Of a stretch of DNA of 64,000 bases, positions 7,023 through 17,800 are shown in pieces. The stretch comes from Nostoc carneum NIES-2107. Its GTDB lineage: Bacteria; Cyanobacteriota; Cyanobacteriia; Cyanobacteriales; Nostocaceae. Both the position numbers and the translations under genes were made by a program. The stretch spans positions 4,387,380 to 4,451,379 of the forward strand of contig AP018180.1 in NCBI GenBank assembly GCA_002368155.1, in the 5' to 3' direction. The notes below the pieces were generated by a model that did not search any database, was not told the origin of the DNA, and worked only from the letters and a program-made list of their open reading frames with translations. Numbering within the stretch: position 1 is the stretch's first letter; each line of letters opens with the position of its first letter.

Positions 7023-8455
7023 AGCAAGCTGTTTATCATCCCAATCCAGCGTTGCAATTACCTTGGAATTTAACTCAATTGGGATTGATTTTCTTCCCAT
7101 TGAGTCCCTTCCTGGGGGCTGTCTTGATAGTTTTGGCATCCTTAATTACTTTGGCACGCCAATGGAGCAAAATTATCCGTCGCCCTCTTAATTGGGGATT
7201 TGCGCTGCTAAGTTTATTGCTCATCATTACTGCTGGGTTTGCCTATGACAAAACCACAGCTTACGTTGGTTTATTTAATTTCATTCCCTACTTTATTGTT
7301 TTTGCGGGATTGAGCACCCTGTTTCAAAAAACCGCCCAATTGCGACAAATAGCTTGGATTTTGGTAATTGCTTCCGTGCCAATTACAATTTTGGGCTTTG
7401 GGCAGTTATTTTTAGGCTGGAATTTAGATTTAAAGTTTTTGTGGATTGTTTTAGAGTGGACGATCGCACCAGGAGGAACTCCACCAGGACGCATGGCTTC
7501 CATCTTAATGCACGCTAACACCTTAGCAGCTTACCTGGTAATCATGTTCACTCTGGGGTTAGCCTTAGCGCTAGAACAGTGGCAATTAATCAAACAGAAA
7601 ACTCAAAATTCCTCAATCCCCAGTACCCAATCCCCATTACCCCTTATCCCCAGAGGGGGCCCCGAGTTCCCCAATCCCCAGTCCCCAATCCCCAGTCCCC
7701 AATCCCCAGTACCCAATCCCCAATCCCTCACCCCCCTCATCTTTCTCACTATCGCAGGAATTCTCAACTTCATCGCCTTAATTTTTACTAACTCCCGCAA
7801 TGGATGGGCGATCGCAATTTTTGTTTGTTTAGCTTATGCGCTATACCAAGGTTGGCGGATTTTAGTGGGTGGTGTAGCAGCTGTCGTAACTACTGTGCTG
7901 CTAGCAGCGTTTGCACCTTCTCCAGTCGCACAGTTCTTTCGCAACTTTGTTCCAGCTTTCTTTTGGGCGCGCTTAAATGATGATATGTATCCCGATCGGC
8001 CAGTAGCTTTAATGCGAAAAACCCAATGGCACTTTGCTTGGAATTTAACTCAACAACATCCTTGGACTGGCTGGGGGTTACGCAATTTTTTAAAACTTTA
8101 TAAAGCCGAAACGCACCTCGGTTTAGGTCATCCGCACAACTTATTTTTGATGTTGTCTGCGGAAACTGGAATACCTACCACTATACTATTTTGTGGTTTA
8201 ATTGCCTGGATTTTGATTGCATCTATAAAAGTTTTGCAAAAGCCACAATTTTTAGCTCAAGAAGACAGATTGATATTTTTTAGTTATTTCTTAGTTTTGT
8301 TGGGATGGGTACTCTTTAATATGGTTGATGTTACTATCTACGATTTCCGTCTCAATACGCTATTTTGGTTAATATTATCTGCAGTTTGTGGATTAGTTTA
8401 TCGCTATCAAACTGACGCTATAATTCGAGCGAAACAAGATGAGAGAATTGGTTAA
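7004..8455 (+). CDS. O-antigen ligase / polymerase family membrane protein (Wzy_C/WaaL/IctB-like)
   Basis: This 483-aa polytopic membrane protein has about ten hydrophobic helices. The SRNGW motif and the later GHPHNLFLMLSAETGIP motif are characteristic of the WaaL/Wzy O-antigen ligase superfamily, which transfers or polymerises lipid-linked glycans at the plasma membrane; the cyanobacterial IctB proteins are relatives. Residues about 200-245 consist of Pro/Ser/Gln-rich sequence (repeated NPQSP units) encoded by a CCCCAAT/CCCCAGT tandem-repeat tract, inserted in frame between two membrane helices. The start overlaps the YaaW-like gene. A glycan substrate cannot be assigned. Confidence 0.82.
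   Translation: MLGVSLKQAVYHPNPALQLPWNLTQLGLIFFPLSPFLGAVLIVLASLITLARQWSKIIRRPLNWGFALLSLLLIITAGFAYDKTTAYVGLFNFIPYFIVFAGLSTLFQKTAQLRQIAWILVIASVPITILGFGQLFLGWNLDLKFLWIVLEWTIAPGGTPPGRMASILMHANTLAAYLVIMFTLGLALALEQWQLIKQKTQNSSIPSTQSPLPLIPRGGPEFPNPQSPIPSPQSPVPNPQSLTPLIFLTIAGILNFIALIFTNSRNGWAIAIFVCLAYALYQGWRILVGGVAAVVTTVLLAAFAPSPVAQFFRNFVPAFFWARLNDDMYPDRPVALMRKTQWHFAWNLTQQHPWTGWGLRNFLKLYKAETHLGLGHPHNLFLMLSAETGIPTTILFCGLIAWILIASIKVLQKPQFLAQEDRLIFFSYFLVLLGWVLFNMVDVTIYDFRLNTLFWLILSAVCGLVYRYQTDAIIRAKQDERIG
7611..7736. repeat. CCCCAAT/CCCCAGT short tandem repeat tract inside a CDS
   Basis: Heptamers of the CCCCARY type run for about 125 bp within the O-antigen-ligase-like gene. The tract contains a 34-bp unit (7640-7673) with GGGGGCCCCGAGTTCC that is found again in reverse orientation at 55002-55035 inside mutS2. 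Confidence 0.9.
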
Positions 8456-8515
8456 GGGATTGTGCATTTTTTACACCAATTCAAATAATGTTGGCAAAAC
8501 ATCAATATATTCTAG

Positions 8516-8538
8516 AGGGCAAGGCATTGCCTTGCCCC
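8516..8538. repeat. GGGCAAGGC palindromic element
   Basis: The arms GGCAAGGC and GCCTTGCC flank a 3-nt centre, which can form a strong hairpin. No T tract follows on either strand, so it is more likely a dispersed palindromic element than a terminator. Confidence 0.65.
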
Positions 8539-8544
8539 TACAAT

Positions 8545-8579
8545 CTGTCGCATTCTTTTTTCCAATTGGTATTAGTTGG
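8545..8579. repeat. 35-bp dispersed repeat, copy A
   Basis: The sequence CTGTCGCATTCTTTTTTCC followed by AATTGGTATTAGTTGG matches the reverse complement of 48927-48961 with only a few differences. It is one of several CAATTGGTATTAGT-like motifs in the window. Confidence 0.7.
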
Positions 8580-8908
8580 AAGTCGCTTTTCAAGGGTTTA
8601 GGAATTTGTATCTGTTGCCCTCAGTTCGCGAATTAGTATAAAGGCTAAGACTAAAAGTATTCTTTATACTCTTACCTTAACTGTTCAGTCTTGCTCTCAG
8701 TATCATTAGTAATGTTCGGGGGGCAAGGAAAATTCTGAATTTATCCAATCTATAAACTTTTGTGTCGAACAGTACTGAGATTTTTAAGTTACATTAAGCA
8801 GAGAATTTTATCTAAGTAAAGTAATTATATTTTGTTAAAATTACTACAACTAAAATCACCTCAATCATAAAATGGGACTGCCCATTTTTACTTTAATTTC
8901 AAGGAAAA

Positions 8909-9313
8909 ATGTTTTTACCTACTTATGATTGGAGCTTGGTTTATTTTTTAGCTCAGTCCGATCAAGGCTCCGGTGGTGGAATTGGAGGATTGTTTGGCTT
9001 AATTTTTGGTCTGGTTGCCTATGTTTTTGGTTCTTATTGTTTCTATACAATCTTCCAAAAGCTAGGAGAACCAAATGCTTGGTTTGCCTGGGTGCCTATA
9101 CTCAATACTTGGATTACTCTCAAAGCTGGCGATCAGTCTCCTTGGTGGATTATTGGATTCTTCATCCCTATTGTTAATATTGTTGCTTTGGTTTTTTTAA
9201 TTATTGCATTTGTCAATATTGTGAAAAAGCTAGGTAAGAATCCTTGGCTGATTTTGTTAATGATAATTCCCATAGTTAACTTTGTTGTATTGTACAACTT
9301 TGCTTTCGGTTAA
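8909..9313 (+). CDS. Small multi-pass membrane protein (DUF5684-like)
   Basis: This 134-aa protein has three hydrophobic segments (about residues 24-50, 78-104 and 112-134). The sequences FQKLGEPNAWFAWVPILNTW and KKLGKNPWLILLMIIPIVNF match the style of the DUF5684/signal-peptidase-associated small membrane proteins, which have a W-P-x-N pattern. The function is unknown. AAGGAAAA precedes the ATG at 8909. It stands alone between the O-antigen-ligase-like gene and the convergent kinase gene. Confidence 0.7.
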   Translation: MFLPTYDWSLVYFLAQSDQGSGGGIGGLFGLIFGLVAYVFGSYCFYTIFQKLGEPNAWFAWVPILNTWITLKAGDQSPWWIIGFFIPIVNIVALVFLIIAFVNIVKKLGKNPWLILLMIIPIVNFVVLYNFAFG

Positions 9314-9517
9314 CTTACAGCAGCAACCAGATTCAATTTATCGAGTTTGGTTGATTATTTATTATTCAAAACTTCTTGCTTTTCTACCTATCTTTTTCTA
9401 GTTTTAAGCCTGAAATACCTGTCTGCAATTGCATTTGATATTAGCTACCAAATAAATATTTTCTGTATTCAACACCATTAGGTACGTTAGCATCTGATTA
9501 ACGTACCTAAATTTTGT

Positions 9518-11614
9518 TTAGCTAAGTGGAGAGTGCAAATTTACTTTTAATAGTTTGACTATCATATTAATTAATTTAGCTGGTTCAATTGGCTTAGAAG
9601 CATACATATGAAAGCCGGCTGCTATGGCTTCTGTAGAATCTTCTTCTCTAGCGTAGGCTGTTAACGCAATGGCTGGAATTTGCCCGCCTTTTTCTGCTTC
9701 CAGCAATCGGACTTTACGGATGAGTGTGTAGCCATCTTCCTCAGGCATCCCAATATCACTAATTAATATCTCTGGTGCATATTCTTGAATTGCTAAAATT
9801 GCTTCGTTAACTGAGCTAACAGCTCTAACTGTGGCCCCGGATTGCTGTAGTGCGGCTGACAGAAAAAGGCGTGTATCAGTATCGTCGTCTACAACTAGCA
9901 ATTGCACGTTATTTAGCGGTAATTTTGGTAAAGATACAGATTCTACAATTTCCGCCTTTTCTGGCTTTGGTGGCTGTTTTGCTGCTAAAAGTGGCAATTT
10001 TACAGTAAAAGTTGCGCCTTGTCCTTCACCAGGGCTATCTGCATAAATATTTCCGTGGTGTAATTCTACCAAGTGACGGGCGATCGCTAATCCTAATCCT
10101 AGTCCTGTGTGGCTGCGGGTGGTACTACCGTCGGCTTGGCGGAAGCGATCAAAAACATATCTGAGAAAGTCTGGTTTGATGCCAATTCCAGTGTCACTGA
10201 CTTGAATTTGAGCGTAGTTGTTGTCGGTGGAAAGGGTAATATCCACACGGCCGTTTTCTGGAGTGAACTTGATAGCATTACTAAGTAGATTCCAGACGAC
10301 TTGCTGTAAGCGATCCGGATCGCCAGAAACCATAAAGGGTGAAGCTAGATGCTTCGCTAGAGAAAAATGGCCGTTATTGTCTTTATTTGGGGGAATGTTT
10401 GCTTTATCTGTGGGTGCGATAGCAGGGATCGCAAATTCAAAGGCGATATTTTTCGCCTCAGCTTGTAACCGAACTGTTTCTACTGCGGTTTCAATCACCG
10501 ATACAAGGTTGACAGGGCAAATATTTAATACCAACTTGCCCCGAATAATTCTGGAGACATCTAAAATATCTTCAATGAGTTGCTCTTGCAAACGTGCATT
10601 GCGTTCAATGGTTTCTAAAGCACGGGCTATAGCTTTCTCATCGAGTTTGCGATTGCGGAGTAGTTTAGCCCAACCGAGAATAGAGTTGAGGGGTGTCCGC
10701 AATTCGTGAGATAGAGTAGCGAGGAACTCATCTTTCATGCGGTTTGTAGCTTCCGCTTCCTTAAGCGCTGCTTGTTCGCGAATTAATTTAGCCCGTTCTT
10801 CCTCAGCTTGCTTGCGATCGCTAATATCTTCTACTGTCCCTACATAACCGATGACTTCGGCTTCATTAGAAAGCATAGGTGAGGAACGCAAAGTTAACCA
10901 GCGCACAGTTCCAGTGGCGGTAACAATACTAAATTCACTATAGTATTCTTTTCCCTGTTGAGCCGCCGCCGACCAATCAGCAAATATCCTTTCTCTATCT
11001 TCAGGACGAAGCGATCGCAACCAACCTGTGCCTAAACAATCTTCATCAGAGATGCCTAAAATACTTTGGTAGCGGGGATTAGTATAAGTACAATTGCCGT
11101 CAATATCTGTAAGAAAAATGCCTACGGGAGAGCAAGCAGATAACGAGCGAAACTGTTCTTCGCTTTTTCTGAGATCAGCATTTAAGGCGGCGAGTTGGTT
11201 AGCTTGTCTTTCTATCTTTGCCGTTTTCTGAAATAAATCGACAAACGCCGCGACTTTCGATTTTAAGATTTCCGGTTCGATGGGCTTAAATAAATAGTCT
11301 ACTGCGCCTAGGGAATAGCCTTTAAATACCATTGAATCGTTGGTACTAAATGCCGTCAAAAAGATGATGGGTGTATGACGCGATCGCTCTCGTTGGCGAA
11401 TTAGCGTAGCCGTTTCAAACCCATCCATATCTGGCATTTGTACGTCGAGCAAAATCACCGCAAAATCTTGATTGAGTAAACATCTCAAAGCTTGGGCACC
11501 TGATGTCGCCCTGACCAAATTTTGACCTAAACTGTGCAGTATTGCTTCTAAGGCCAACAAGTTTTCCGAGTGATCATCAACCAGGAGAATATTTACTGGT
11601 AATTCGGACGGCAT
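9518..11614 (-). CDS. Hybrid sensor histidine kinase: REC - PAS - HisKA - HATPase - REC
   Basis: The 698-aa protein has no membrane segment and is cytoplasmic. An N-terminal receiver domain has phospho-acceptor D57 (VILLDVQMPDMDGFE). It is followed by a PAS domain (about 155-270), a HisKA domain with the phospho-accepting histidine in [10 protein letters not shown] (about residue 303), and an HATPase_c domain with DTGIGI and GLGLGLAIARHL. A C-terminal receiver has LLVVDDDTDTRLFL and ISDIGMPEEDGY. The N-terminal REC implies it receives phosphate from, or is modulated by, another kinase; the poly-HAMP kinase 216 bp upstream on the same strand is the obvious candidate partner (inference). Confidence 0.95.
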   Translation of the reverse strand: MPSELPVNILLVDDHSENLLALEAILHSLGQNLVRATSGAQALRCLLNQDFAVILLDVQMPDMDGFETATLIRQRERSRHTPIIFLTAFSTNDSMVFKGYSLGAVDYLFKPIEPEILKSKVAAFVDLFQKTAKIERQANQLAALNADLRKSEEQFRSLSACSPVGIFLTDIDGNCTYTNPRYQSILGISDEDCLGTGWLRSLRPEDRERIFADWSAAAQQGKEYYSEFSIVTATGTVRWLTLRSSPMLSNEAEVIGYVGTVEDISDRKQAEEERAKLIREQAALKEAEATNRMKDEFLATLSHELRTPLNSILGWAKLLRNRKLDEKAIARALETIERNARLQEQLIEDILDVSRIIRGKLVLNICPVNLVSVIETAVETVRLQAEAKNIAFEFAIPAIAPTDKANIPPNKDNNGHFSLAKHLASPFMVSGDPDRLQQVVWNLLSNAIKFTPENGRVDITLSTDNNYAQIQVSDTGIGIKPDFLRYVFDRFRQADGSTTRSHTGLGLGLAIARHLVELHHGNIYADSPGEGQGATFTVKLPLLAAKQPPKPEKAEIVESVSLPKLPLNNVQLLVVDDDTDTRLFLSAALQQSGATVRAVSSVNEAILAIQEYAPEILISDIGMPEEDGYTLIRKVRLLEAEKGGQIPAIALTAYAREEDSTEAIAAGFHMYASKPIEPAKLINMIVKLLKVNLHSPLS

Positions 11615-11830
11615 TATAGGTATAGACTCCTAGGTAGACTAAAAACAAATTTCTACGCTATTTTATAGACTTTCAACCTTGGAAGAGGTATTTTACAACT
11701 GTCGTAGGTTACAAATTTTGCGAACTGAGGGAATAGGGATAAACAATTCAAAATTCAAAATTCAAAATTCAAAATTAAGAACTGTATGTGACTTTTGCCC
11801 AATGCCCCATGCCCAATGCCCCATGCCCCA

Positions 11831-14800
11831 TTACCTATACAACCAAACCCGCAATAGCGAAAGCAACTGTTCGGTATCTACGGGTTTGGTGATGTAGTCA
11901 GATGCACCTGCTTCGATACATTTTTCGCGATCGCCTTGCATGGCTTTGGCGGTGAGGGCAATGATTGGTAAAGCTCTAAATTGATGGTTTTGGCGAATCA
12001 GGCGAGTGGTTTCGTAACCATCCATTTCTGGCATCATCACATCCATTAACACAACATCAATATCCGGGGTAGTTTCCAAGGTGTGAATGCCTTCTCTACC
12101 GTTTTCTGCATATAGTACCTGCATTTGATAACGCTCTAGCATACTGGTTAGGGCGAAGATGTTACGCACATCGTCGTCTACTATGAGTACTTTTTTACCT
12201 GTTAGCAAGTAGTCTCTCGCATGGAGTTGTTCGAGAATTTCCCGCTTGGGTGCAGGCAAATTGGCTTGGACTCGGTGCAAGAATAAGGCTGTTTCATCTA
12301 AGAGACGTTCGGGCGATCGCACGTCTTTGACAATAATCGTGTCTGCTATCCGTCTCAGTTCTGTTTCTTGCACTCGGTTTAGTTCTTGACCTGTATAAAC
12401 AATTACAGGCAGATTTTCACCCTGAGGTAGCTGCTTGATTTGTTCAATTAGTTCAAACCCAGTCATATCTGGTAGACCCAAGTCGAGAACTAAGCAATCA
12501 AAATGCTGGGTGCGAATGGCTTCTAGGGCATCTGCACCTGTACCTACGGCAGTGGTAGTTACGTCGCTGTTACCAATTAATTCCACAATACTATGGCGTT
12601 GATTTTCGTCATCTTCGACTACTAGTAGGGTTTTCACCCGCCGTTCGATAAAACCTTTGATTTTGGTTAAGGCTTCGGAGATAATTTCGCTGGTTAAGGG
12701 CTTTTGCAGATATGCGATCGCGCCTAGTTGTAAACCGCGTTGTCGTCCTTCTTCCACTGTCATGATATGTACGGGAATGTGACGGGTACGGGGGTTATGT
12801 TTGAGGCGATCTAATACTGTCCAACCATCAATTTCTGGTAAGCGGATATCTAGCAAGATAGCTGAGGGTAAATATTGCTGTGCTAGAGTTAGCCCTATTC
12901 TGCCATTTTGGGCAGTAATCGCCTTAAATCCTTGCTGGCGCGCCATATCTAGTAGGATACGGGCAAAGTTAATATCATCTTCCACAATCAGCAGTACGCG
13001 ATCGTCTTCGGCGAGAATAGAGCGATCGTCCATGAGGGATTGGGGATTGGGGACTGGGGACTGGGGATTGGGTACTGAGTACTGGGGACTGGGTTGTGTT
13101 CTCAGTGATAAGGAATCAGTACTTAGTACTCTCGACTCTGGAGAGAGTTGGGGGAGGTAGAAAGTAAAGGTGCTACCTTGATTGGGATGGCTGACAAGTT
13201 TAATTTCGCCACCAAATAGGCGGGCAATTTCGCGGCTAATGGATAAGCCTAAGCCTGTACCGCCATATTTGCGGCTAGTGCTACCATCAGCTTGTTGAAA
13301 GGCTTCAAAAATTACTTTTTGTTTTTCTGGTGCAATCCCGATACCTGTATCGCTAACAGAGAAAGCAATCACATTCTGGGCGCGATTTAAAGTTTCTTGA
13401 GATTGACTCCAGCCTTGTTTCGCTACTTCTACCCGCAAACGTACTTCCCCAGTTTCGGTAAATTTAAAGGCATTGGAAAGGAGATTTTTCAGGACTTGTT
13501 GTAAACGTTTGGCATCAGTGTAGATGGTTTGTGGCAATTCGGGAGTAAATTCCACGTTAAAGGCGAGTCCTTTATTTTGGGCGATTTGCCCGAATGTCCG
13601 CTCAAGTTGTTCGCCCAACTCCGAAAATAACATTTGGTTCATGTCAATTGACATGGTTCCCGATTCGATTTTGGCTAAATCTAAAATGTCATTAATTAAG
13701 GTCAACAAGTCAGTACCAGCTGAGTAAATTGTCTGGCTATATTCCACTTGCTTGGTAGTGAGGTTACCTTCAACGTTATCTGTTAACAGCTTCGCCAAAA
13801 TCAGCAAGCTGTTGAGTGGTGTCCGCAATTCATGGGACATATTTGCCAGAAATTCGGATTTATATTTGGATGAGAGGGCTAATTGTTCAGCTTTCTCTTC
13901 CAAAGAACGTCTTGCTTGTTCAATCTCTAAGTTTTTCCGTTCCACTTCTTTCTTCTGCAGCGCCAACAACTCAGCTTTTTCTTCTAATTCAGCGTTGGTT
14001 TGTTGTAGTTCTTCTTGTTGTCCTTTGAGCAAATCTTCGGAAGCTTTGAGTGATTGGGCTTGCTGTTCTAGCCGCTTGTTAGTTTCCCGGAGTTCGTTTT
14101 GCTGGGTTTGCAGTTCTTCTGCTAAAGATTGGGACTGTTTGAGCAATTCTTCCGTCCGCATGGAAGCTGCAATTGTATTTAAGACGATCGCAATACTTTC
14201 GGTGAGTTGATCAAAGAAGGTTAAATGTATTTCACTAAAGCGGCGGAAGGAAGCTAATTCAATTACGGCTGTGACTTGTCCTTCAAATAATACAGGTAAG
14301 ACAACAGCATTAAGTGGGGCGGCTTCTCCTAAACCAGAGCTAATTTTGACATAATCTCCAGGTACTTCAGTTAACAGAATCCGTTCTTTTTCCAAGGCAC
14401 ATTGTCCTACCAAACCTTCACCCATGTAGAAGCGGTTGGCTAAATGTCTTCGTTCGCGGTAAGCATAGCTACTCAGTAATTTGAGGAATGCTTGATTATC
14501 TGCCGCTTCCATCATGTAGAATACGCCATGCTGCGCGCCTACTAATGGCGCTAGTTCTGAGAGGATGAGTTTAGAAACTGTTTCTAAATCACGCTGACCT
14601 TGCAGCATTCGCGTAAACTTTGCCAGGTTAGTTTTTAACCAATCCTGCTCAGTATTTTTCTGGGTAGTCTCCCTCAGATTGGCAATCATTTGGTTGATGT
14701 TGTCTTTGAGGATAGCGACTTCCCCTAAAGCTTCCACCGCAATCGAACGAGTTAAATCGCCCTTAGTTACGGCTGTTGCAACTTCTGCGATCGCCCTTAA

Positions 14801-17800
14801 CTGTGTAGTTAAAGTTGCAGCCAGTTCATTCACATTATCTGTCAAATCTTTCCAAGTTCCCGCCGCCCCTGGTACTCTAGCTTGACCGCCTAATTTTCCT
14901 TCGATTCCCACTTCCCGCGCTACTGTGGTTACCTGATTGGCGAAGGTGGCTAGAGTATCAATCATTTCGTTGATGGTTTCTGCGAGGGTTTCAATTTCGC
15001 CCTTCGCATCTAACATGAGTTTACGTTTCAAGTCCCCATTCGCCACCGCCGTTACCACTCGGGCGATACCACGCACCTGGGCTGTTAAATTACCAGCCAT
15101 CGAGTTGACATTATCGGTCAAATCCTTCCATGTCCCCGCCACACCTTGAACTTGTGCTTGACCGCCTAATTTTCCTTCCGTTCCCACTTCTCGCGCCACC
15201 CGCGTTACTTCCGAAGCAAAGGAACTGAGTTGATCCACCATTGTATTGATAGTGTCTTTCAACTCCAAAATTTCCCCGCGCACATCGACGGTGATTTTCT
15301 TGGATAAGTCGCCATTCGCCACCGCCTTGGTAACTTCCGCAATGTTCCTCACCTGGGCTGTGAGGTTACCCGCCATTGAGTTCACATTATCGGTGAGGTC
15401 TTTCCAAGTTCCCGCTACCCCTCGGACGTAGGCTTGTACCCCCAATTTTCCTTCCGTTCCCACCTCCCTTGCTACCCGCGTTACTTCCGATGCAAAGGAG
15501 TTGAGTTGATCCACCATCGTGTTGATGGTGTTTTTCAACTCCAAAATTTCACCCTTCACATCCACGGTGATTTTCTTGGAAAGGTCGCCATTCGCCACCG
15601 CAGTTGTCACTTCCGCGATGTTCCGCACTTGGGCTGTCAAGCTTCCCGCCATGAAGTTGACGCTGTCGGTGAGGTCTTTCCACGTTCCCGCAACTCCTTT
15701 GACCTCAGCTTGTACGCCCAGTTTCCCTTCCGTTCCCACCTCGCGCGCTACCCTTGTTACTTCCGACGCAAAGGAGTTAAGTTGATCCACCATTGTGTTG
15801 ACGGTGTTTTTCAACTCTAAAATTTCCCCTTTGACATCCACAGAAATCTTCTTCGAGAGGTCGCCATTCGCCACCGCTGTGGTAACTGCGGCGATGTTCC
15901 GCACTTGGGCTGTCAAACTTCCCGCCATGAAATTCACGCTGTCGGTGAGGTCTTTCCAGGTTCCCGCCACTCCCCTCACATCGGCTTGTACGCCCAGTTT
16001 CCCTTCACTTCCCACCTCGCGCGCTACCCTGGTTACCTCAGATGCAAAGGAGTTGAGTTGATCCACCATGATATTGATGGTGTTTTTCAACTCCAGAATT
16101 TCGCCTTTAACCTGTACAGTAATTTTCTTCGATAAGTCACCATTTGCGATCGCAGTTGCAACTTCTGCAATGTTCCGTACTTGGTCGGTGAGGTTCCCCG
16201 CCATCATGTTTACCGCACCTGTTAAGTCTTTCCAGGTTCCAGCGACACCGCGTACTTCTGCTTGTACGCCCAGTTTCCCTTCCGTTCCCACTTCTCGCGC
16301 TACCCTGGTTACCTCAGAAGCAAAGGAACTGAGTTGATCCACCATTGTATTGATGGTGTTTTTCAACTCCAAAATTTCGCCCTTCACATCCACGGTGATT
16401 TTCTTGGATAAGTCGCCAGTCGCCACCGCCGTGGTTACTTCCGCAATATTCCGCACTTGGGCTGTCAAACTTCCCGCCATAAAATTCACGCTGTCGGTGA
16501 GGTCTTTCCAAGTTCCCGCCACACCGCGCACATCTGCTTGTACGCCCAGCTTCCCTTCGCTTCCCACCTCGCGCGCTACCCTGGTTACCTCCGATGCGAA
16601 GGAGTTTAATTGATCCACCATTGTATTGATGGTGTTTTTCAACTCCAAAATTTCGCCCTTCACATCCACCGTGATTTTCTTGGACAAGTCACCCGTTGCC
16701 ACCGCTGTGGTGACTTCCGCGATGTTCCGCACCTGGGCTGTCAAACTACCCGCCATAAAATTCACGCTGTCGGTGAGGTCTTTCCAAGTACCCGCCACAC
16801 CGCGCACTTCTGCTTGTCCGCCGAGTTTTCCTTCCGCACCCACTTCTCGCGCCACCCGCGTTACTTCCGATGCAAAGGAGTTGAGTTGATCCACCATGAT
16901 GTTGACGGTGTTTTTCAACTCTAAAATTTCGCCTTTGACATCCACGGTAATTTTCTTCGACAGATCACCATTCGCCACCGCCGTCGTTACTTCCGCAATA
17001 TTACGTACTTGAGCCGTCAAATTACCTGCCATCAAGTTGACGTTATCGGTCAAATCTTTCCAAGTTCCCGCCACACCGCGCACTTCCGCTTGTACGCCCA
17101 ACTTCCCTTCCGTTCCCACCTCTCGCGCTACCCGCGTTACTTCCGACGCAAAAGAGTTGAGTTGATCCACCATCGTATTGATGGTATTTTTCAACTCCAA
17201 AATTTCGCCCTTCACATCCACAGTAATTTTCTTCGAGAGGTCGCCATTCGCCACCGCCGTCGTCACTTCTGCAATATTCCGCACCTGGGCTGTCAAACTA
17301 CCCGCCATGAAGTTCACGCTGTCGGTGAGGTCTTTCCACGTACCCGCCACTCCGCGCACTTCTGCTTGACCGCCTAATTTTCCTTCCGCGCCTACTTCCC
17401 GCGCTACCCTGGTAACTTCCGATGCAAAGGAGTTGAGTTGATCTACCATGATGTTAACGGTGTTTTTCAACTCTAAAATTTCGCCTTTGACATTTACCGT
17501 AATTTTCTTGGATAAATCGCCGTTTGCTACCGCCGTTGTCACTTCCGCAATATTCCGCACCTGCGCTGTCAAATTACCTGCCATCAAGTTGACGTTATCG
17601 GTCAAATCTTTCCACGTACCCGCCACACCTCGCACTTCAGCTTGTACACCTAATTTCCCTTCCGTTCCAACTTCTCGCGCTACTCTGGTAACTTCTGATG
17701 CAAAGGAGTTTAATTGATCCACCATTGTGTTGACGGTGTTTTTCAACTCCAGAATTTCGCCTTTAACATTTACGGTAATTTTTTTCGACAGGTCACCATT

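Larger units (their letters stand above)
8456..8908. other. Intergenic region with palindrome and dispersed repeat
   Basis: No gene is supported. The region contains the palindrome GGGCAAGGC-ATT-GCCTTGCCC (about 8518-8538) and next to it a 35-bp dispersed repeat (8545-8579), which recurs inverted at 48927-48961. The remainder is AT-rich. Confidence 0.6.

Noticed and set aside
7603-7800. Frames rich in [11 protein letters not shown] or similar over heptamer tracts
   Set aside because: These are translations of the tandem repeats opposite the real membrane-protein gene.
8439-8636. 65-codon plus-strand frame after the O-antigen-ligase-like gene
   Set aside because: It runs through a palindromic and a dispersed repeat and has no protein-like pattern.
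15200-15500. Frameshift or assembly collapse in the poly-HAMP gene
   Set aside because: The frame stays open through every unit and each unit has private substitutions; however, the unit number could still be mis-assembled from short reads.
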